Source: JBCDLI01 sp038745535
GTDB taxonomy: Bacteria > Pseudomonadota > Alphaproteobacteria > Rhizobiales > Rhizobiaceae
Reading direction: 5' to 3'
DNA: 64,000 bases
Assembly: GCA_038745535.1 (NCBI GenBank)
Contig: JBCDLI010000001.1
Coordinates: 1-64,000, forward strand
The notes beneath the pieces were generated by a model. The model saw nothing but the letters and a program-made list of their open reading frames with translations. It was not told the DNA's origin and ran no database searches. Both the position numbers and the translations under genes were made by a program. Shown here piece after piece: positions 60,319 to 64,000 of the stretch (position 1 is the stretch's first letter; every line of letters begins with the position of its first letter).

Positions 60319-60942
60319 ATGTTCACCGGAATAGTGACCGATATTGGCACGGTTTCAGAAGTAAGCGCGCTGCCGGAAGGAAAGCGGCTGCGGATCAAAA
60401 CAGCCTATGATCCCGAGACAATCGACATCGGAGCTTCAATCTCGTGTTCAGGTACATGCCTGACCGTTGTTGAGCGAGGTACGACAGAGGGCGCAAACTG
60501 GTTTGAAGTAGAAGCATGGGAGGAGGCGCTGCGGCTCACGACTATCGGAGCTTGGACGCCCGATTCTCGCGTCAATCTCGAACGCGCCATGAAAGCCGGT
60601 GACGAGTATGGTGGGCATATGGTTTCGGGCCATGTGGATGGTCAGGCCAAGATCGTAGATGTGCGAGACGAAGGTGATGCGCGACGTTTTGTTTTTGAGG
60701 TGCCCGATGAATTGGCGAAGTACATCGCGCCAAAGGGTTCGGTTGCACTTGATGGAACATCGCTCACGGTGAACGGCGTTGACGACACGCATTTTGACGT
60801 TCTGCTTATTCGCCACTCTTTAAGCGTAACCACGTGGGCGGACCGCAAAGTGGGGGACCGAGTCAATATCGAAATCGATCAGATTGCACGCTTAGTCGAA
60901 CGCTACGTTGATCGTCTTGCGCAGACAAGAAATCCTGCCTAG
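60319..60942 (+). CDS. ribE: Riboflavin synthase, alpha subunit
   Basis: Dismutates two molecules of 6,7-dimethyl-8-ribityllumazine to riboflavin. The 207-residue product has two lumazine-binding repeats: the first begins MFTGIVTDIGTVSE, the second is at about residue 98 (GGHMVSGHVDGQAKIVDV), with SCSGTCLTV and DGTSLTVNGVDD marking the paired active-site blocks. It starts 3 bases after ribD. Confidence 0.97.
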   Translation: MFTGIVTDIGTVSEVSALPEGKRLRIKTAYDPETIDIGASISCSGTCLTVVERGTTEGANWFEVEAWEEALRLTTIGAWTPDSRVNLERAMKAGDEYGGHMVSGHVDGQAKIVDVRDEGDARRFVFEVPDELAKYIAPKGSVALDGTSLTVNGVDDTHFDVLLIRHSLSVTTWADRKVGDRVNIEIDQIARLVERYVDRLAQTRNPA

Positions 60943-60966
60943 AGCCGCGCGAAATAGGAACGCTTT

Positions 60967-61407
60967 ATGGCCCACCGCAAACCACATATTTTGATCGTGG
61001 AAGCACGATTTTATGACGACCTTGCTGACGCTCTGCTCGCTGGAGCTAAGAGCACTTTGGAAGGCAGTGCGACTTACGATGTTGTGACTGTTCCCGGTGC
61101 CCTCGAGATACCCGCGGCGATTGGTTTTGCTGCAGAGGCAGACGAGTATGATGGCTTTGTTGCGCTGGGCTCAGTCATTCGTGGGGAAACCTACCACTTC
61201 GAAATCGTTGCCAACGAATCGTCGCGTGCAATCATGGATTTGACCGTTGAAGAGGGTCTGGCGATTGGTAACGGGATACTGACTGTGGAAGACATGGACC
61301 AAGCTTGGGAGCGTGCCGACAAATCGCGCAAAGACAAGGGCGGGGGAGCCGCTGAGGCGGCACTGACCATGGTCGCCTTAAAAGAGCGCTTTGCCGCCGA
61401 TGACTGA
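60967..61407 (+). CDS. ribH: 6,7-dimethyl-8-ribityllumazine synthase
   Basis: Forms the lumazine precursor of riboflavin. The 146-residue product has the active-site blocks VPGALEIPAAIGFAAE and ALGSVIRGETYHFEIVANESSRA (as GSVIRGETYHFEIV with the catalytic His), then MDLTVEEGLAIGNGILTVED (as parts). It overlaps nusB by 8 bases. Confidence 0.97.
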   Translation: MAHRKPHILIVEARFYDDLADALLAGAKSTLEGSATYDVVTVPGALEIPAAIGFAAEADEYDGFVALGSVIRGETYHFEIVANESSRAIMDLTVEEGLAIGNGILTVEDMDQAWERADKSRKDKGGGAAEAALTMVALKERFAADD

Positions 61408-61882
61408 TCAGAAATCTTCTCGCTTTACGCCGAAGCCTGCAAACAAACGTGGGGCGGCTCGCCTGCATGCTGTACAAGCCCTTTACCAGATGGAGCTTTC
61501 AGGCGCAGGTGTGCTGGAAACGGTCGCGGAGTTTGAGGCCCATCGGTTGGGCAAGGAGATTGACGGCGAACAGTATCGTGACGCTGACCCGGCGTGGTTT
61601 CGCGGCATCCTGTCCGGCGTAGTACAAGACCAGAGCGAGCTTGATATCTCCATCCGTGACAGTCTGATGGACGGATGGTCCCTCTCGCGGCTCGACAACA
61701 CTATGCGGGCTATATTGAGAGCTGGTGTTTGGGAATTGAAAGCCAAGCGTGATGTTGCGATACCTGTGGTCGTCAATGAGTATGTGGAAATTGCCAAGGC
61801 GTTTTATGACGACGGCGACGAGCCGAAGATGGTCAATGCCATTTTGGACCGCGTCGCGCGTCTTTTACGCAAACCTGGCTAA
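61400..61882 (+). CDS. nusB: Transcription antitermination factor NusB
   Basis: A 160-residue RNA-binding factor for rRNA antitermination, all-helical. Family blocks: KRGAARLHAVQALYQMELSG, LDNTMRAILRAGVWEL and IPVVVNEYVEIAKAFYDDGDEPKMVNAILDRVAR (as parts). The start at 61400 (ATG, 8-base overlap with ribH) is preferred over an in-frame start three codons earlier. Confidence 0.96.
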   Translation: MTDQKSSRFTPKPANKRGAARLHAVQALYQMELSGAGVLETVAEFEAHRLGKEIDGEQYRDADPAWFRGILSGVVQDQSELDISIRDSLMDGWSLSRLDNTMRAILRAGVWELKAKRDVAIPVVVNEYVEIAKAFYDDGDEPKMVNAILDRVARLLRKPG

Positions 61883-61896
61883 GGGATTTCGATAGC

Positions 61897-63150
61897 ATGA
61901 GCGCGGCCGTCAGTGATGCCATAGACCTTTCCCAAGCCAAGCGGGCGGTCATCACGATTGCAGGCGCTCAAGCGATCATCGGGTCCGCTGCTCCAATTGC
62001 GATATCGCTCGGCGGCATCACAGGCCATTACCTTCTTGGTCCCGATAAAACACTCGCCACCTCACCAGTAACAGGTTTCACGCTCGGCATAGCGCTTGGA
62101 GCAATTCCGGCTGCGATGCTCATGAAGGCGTTTGGGCGTCGAAATGGCTTTGTGGCGGGTGCAATTGTCACGGCCATTGGGGGCGGTATTGCCTGTCTTT
62201 CGGTGTTGCAGGGCTCGTTTGCTCTTTTTGTTGCCGCGCTCGCGTTGATTGGGATCGGTGGCGGATTTGTACAACAATACCGCTTTGCAGCTGCAGATGT
62301 TTCGCCTGTCGAGTTTAAGCCAAAGGCGATTTCGTGGGTACTGGGAGGCGGAGTCTTCGCTGCTATTCTCGGTCCGCAAACCGTGATTTGGACAAAGGAC
62401 CTGTTTTTGCCGGTGCAGTTTGCGGGCGCTTTCGCAGCGCTCATTGTTCTCGGCATCATTGGCGCAGGCGTTCTTTCGTTTCTGAGGATACCTGAAGACA
62501 CGCCTGAAAATGACGCCAGCGACCGTGCTCCACAACGGCCGCTACTTCAGATTATCACGACGCCGCGGTTCCTCGTTGCGTTTATGTGTGCGGTAACCGC
62601 CTATGGTTTAATGACTTTTGTAATGACTGGGGCGCCGTTGGCGATGGTGCTCTGTGGATTTTCAACCGACCAGTCGACACTCGGCATTTCATTGCACGTG
62701 ATGGCGATGTTTGGACCAAGCTTCGTCACGGGACACCTGATCAAGCGTTTTGGGGTCGAGAACATCGTTGGCGCAGGTTTGCTGATTCTCATCACCTGCA
62801 CTTTGGTCGCGATGTCGGGCGTAGAACTCTGGCAATTCTGGCTTGCGCTCATTCTACTGGGCGTTGGTTGGAATTTTGGCTTTATCGGTGCCACTGCGAT
62901 GATCGCGACCACCTATAATTCAAGCGAAAAGAATAAGGTCCAAGGCGCACACGACTTTGTGCTGTTTTCAATCGTCGCCGTGGCATCACTGCTTTCAGGC
63001 GGCGCGCTGAATGCGTTTGGGCCGTCGGCGGAAACCGGTTGGTTCTGGCTCAACCTGATCTCGCTTCCAATCGCGATCGTGACGCTGGGGGCACTCGTGT
63101 TCTTCACGCTGCGCACCAAGCGCACAGGCGTCGCTGCTCAAGTGTCGTAG
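61897..63150 (+). CDS. MFS transporter, possibly riboflavin-related (RfnT-like)
   Basis: A 417-residue major facilitator with about 12 helices (ALIGIGGGFVQQYRFAAADV, WVLGGGVFAAILGPQTVIWT, AMFGPSFVTGHLIKRFG and GWNFGFIGATAMIATTYNSSE are prominent). It starts 14 bases after nusB, so it probably belongs to the rib-nusB operon. RfnT is an MFS-type riboflavin transporter described in alphaproteobacteria; position suggests this protein might be one, but the family alone does not prove it. Other metabolite transport is equally possible. Confidence 0.75.
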   Translation: MSAAVSDAIDLSQAKRAVITIAGAQAIIGSAAPIAISLGGITGHYLLGPDKTLATSPVTGFTLGIALGAIPAAMLMKAFGRRNGFVAGAIVTAIGGGIACLSVLQGSFALFVAALALIGIGGGFVQQYRFAAADVSPVEFKPKAISWVLGGGVFAAILGPQTVIWTKDLFLPVQFAGAFAALIVLGIIGAGVLSFLRIPEDTPENDASDRAPQRPLLQIITTPRFLVAFMCAVTAYGLMTFVMTGAPLAMVLCGFSTDQSTLGISLHVMAMFGPSFVTGHLIKRFGVENIVGAGLLILITCTLVAMSGVELWQFWLALILLGVGWNFGFIGATAMIATTYNSSEKNKVQGAHDFVLFSIVAVASLLSGGALNAFGPSAETGWFWLNLISLPIAIVTLGALVFFTLRTKRTGVAAQVS

Positions 63151-63304
63151 CGTCACTGCGGCGATCTACAAAAGGTCTACGACCAAAGCTTGACCGATCA
63201 AGGACGCTTCTGCTTACCTCCACCAATTAAATCGGGGCAGCTTTCGCCTCTTAATCGGGACCGCGGCATACATCATGGGCCGCGTTTGCGGAGGGAAAAT
63301 TCAC

Positions 63305-64000
63305 ATGATTTTACTCGCAGTTATCGGCTGCGGCTTGGTGTCGGTTGTCTATGCCATATGGGCGACGCAATCGGTTCTTGCCGCAGATCAGGGCAACGCG
63401 CGCATGCAGGAGATTGCCGGCGCCATCCGGGAGGGCGCGCAAGCCTATTTGAACAGGCAATATTCCACGATTGCGATTGTGGGTGTCATCGTTGCCGCAG
63501 TCACATGGGTCTTGTTGGGCGCAACCGCGGCTATTGGCTTTGTTATCGGCGCAGTGCTTTCCGGCGTTGCCGGTTATATCGGTATGTTTGTCTCGGTGCG
63601 TGCCAATGTGCGCACCGCGCAGGCCGCAGCGCATTCGCTTTCGGGCGGTTTGGACATTGCGTTTAAGTCCGGCGCCATCACGGGCATGCTGGTTGCCGGG
63701 CTCGCGCTGCTTGGCGTCGCCGTTTACTACTACGTGCTGGTTGAGACGATGGGGCTTTCACCTGAAAGCCGCGTCGTAATCGATGCACTGGTTGCGCTTG
63801 GATTTGGCGCATCGTTGATTTCGATCTTTGCCCGCCTCGGCGGTGGTATCTTCACCAAAGGTGCCGACGTGGGCGGCGACCTTGTTGGAAAGGTCGAAGC
63901 TGGTATTCCGGAAGATGACCCCCGAAATCCCGCAACCATTGCCGATAATGTCGGCGACAACGTTGGCGATTGCGCAGGTATGGCAGCAGACTTGTTTGAG
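63305..64000 (+). CDS. hppA: Membrane-bound proton-translocating pyrophosphatase, partial (C-terminus outside the window)
   Basis: About 232 residues of an H+-pumping inorganic pyrophosphatase. It has GNARMQEIAGAIREGAQAYLNRQYSTI (as blocks), FARLGGGIFTKGADVGGDLVGKVEAG (as parts) and the pyrophosphate-binding GIPEDDPRNPATIADNVGDNVGDCAGM (as parts), ending at the window edge. A GGAGGGAAAATTCAC site precedes the ATG. The residue that decides K+ dependence lies further on and is not visible. Confidence 0.96.
   Translation, partial: MILLAVIGCGLVSVVYAIWATQSVLAADQGNARMQEIAGAIREGAQAYLNRQYSTIAIVGVIVAAVTWVLLGATAAIGFVIGAVLSGVAGYIGMFVSVRANVRTAQAAAHSLSGGLDIAFKSGAITGMLVAGLALLGVAVYYYVLVETMGLSPESRVVIDALVALGFGASLISIFARLGGGIFTKGADVGGDLVGKVEAGIPEDDPRNPATIADNVGDNVGDCAGMAADLFE

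Overview
The window is about 64 kb of chromosome from an alphaproteobacterium, most likely a marine or salt-adapted member of the Hyphomicrobiales (Rhizobiales). The evidence is the gene order (recA-alaS; purC/purS/purQ/purL with bolA and grxD; a DUF1476 ATPase zeta-subunit gene beside purC; hemB with a MarR regulator and an L,D-transpeptidase; glyA-nrdR-ribD-ribE-ribH-nusB), the GAAC-N7-GAAC type of SOS box, and a glucosylglycerol-type osmolyte pathway. It is dense, ordinary core chromosome. I see no transposase, integrase, phage module, CRISPR array, rRNA or tRNA gene, and no gene-free stretch longer than about 250 bases.

Layout. 1-6.8 kb: psuG and psuK (minus) face recA (plus), then alaS, a DedA protein and a small membrane protein. 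6.8-10.7 kb: icd (minus) faces trmJ-like, murI and rpsD. 10.7-19.5 kb: a long minus-strand block of purC, a lipoprotein, purS, purQ, a lipoprotein, purL, bolA, a coiled-coil protein, grxD, ytoQ, a DUF2461 protein and a Bcr-type MFS transporter. 19.7-26.2 kb: the ATPase zeta subunit with an HpcH-type aldolase (plus), then a minus block of an orphan binding protein, a P1 peptidase, rpe, a membrane protein and purB. 26.2-34 kb: XdhC-like protein, GH25 lysozyme, peroxiredoxin-like protein, glucosylglycerol phosphatase and synthase, a striking 11-residue-repeat lipoprotein, a TerB/DnaJ protein and an AmpD-type amidase. 34-38.3 kb: a NarL-type response regulator convergent with a giant SLC5-histidine kinase (CrbS/CrbR or MxtR/ErdR type). 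38.4-48.8 kb: mscL, a type I secretion ABC/HlyD pair, parC, ccdA plus a thioredoxin, dld and a second GH25 lysozyme. 48.8-53.9 kb: an LLM monooxygenase with a flavin reductase, then an EamA transporter, bpt, an RDD protein and hemB on the minus strand. 53.9-64 kb: a DUF6163-like protein, ldtR, a DUF1295 protein, ldtP, glyA, nrdR, ribD, ribE, ribH, nusB, an MFS transporter and the start of hppA.

How the genes fit together. Much of the accessory content points to osmotic and envelope homeostasis: glucosylglycerol synthesis, a mechanosensitive channel, the LdtR/LdtP pair, two paralogous GH25 lysozyme lipoproteins, a cytoplasmic-type amidase, and an acidic lipoprotein built from 21 consecutive 11-residue units. 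The purine and riboflavin genes form near-complete pathway blocks.

The observations I rate highest are: the hendecad-repeat lipoprotein next to the osmolyte genes; a three-copy 16-bp tandem repeat in the purB leader that carries anti-Shine-Dalgarno-like motifs; a perfect 13-bp terminator-like hairpin downstream of icd that lies inside the first codons of the next gene; an unusual ABC signature in the type I exporter; a periplasmic thioredoxin whose cis-proline position appears to be serine; and uncharacterised lipoproteins woven into the purine genes.
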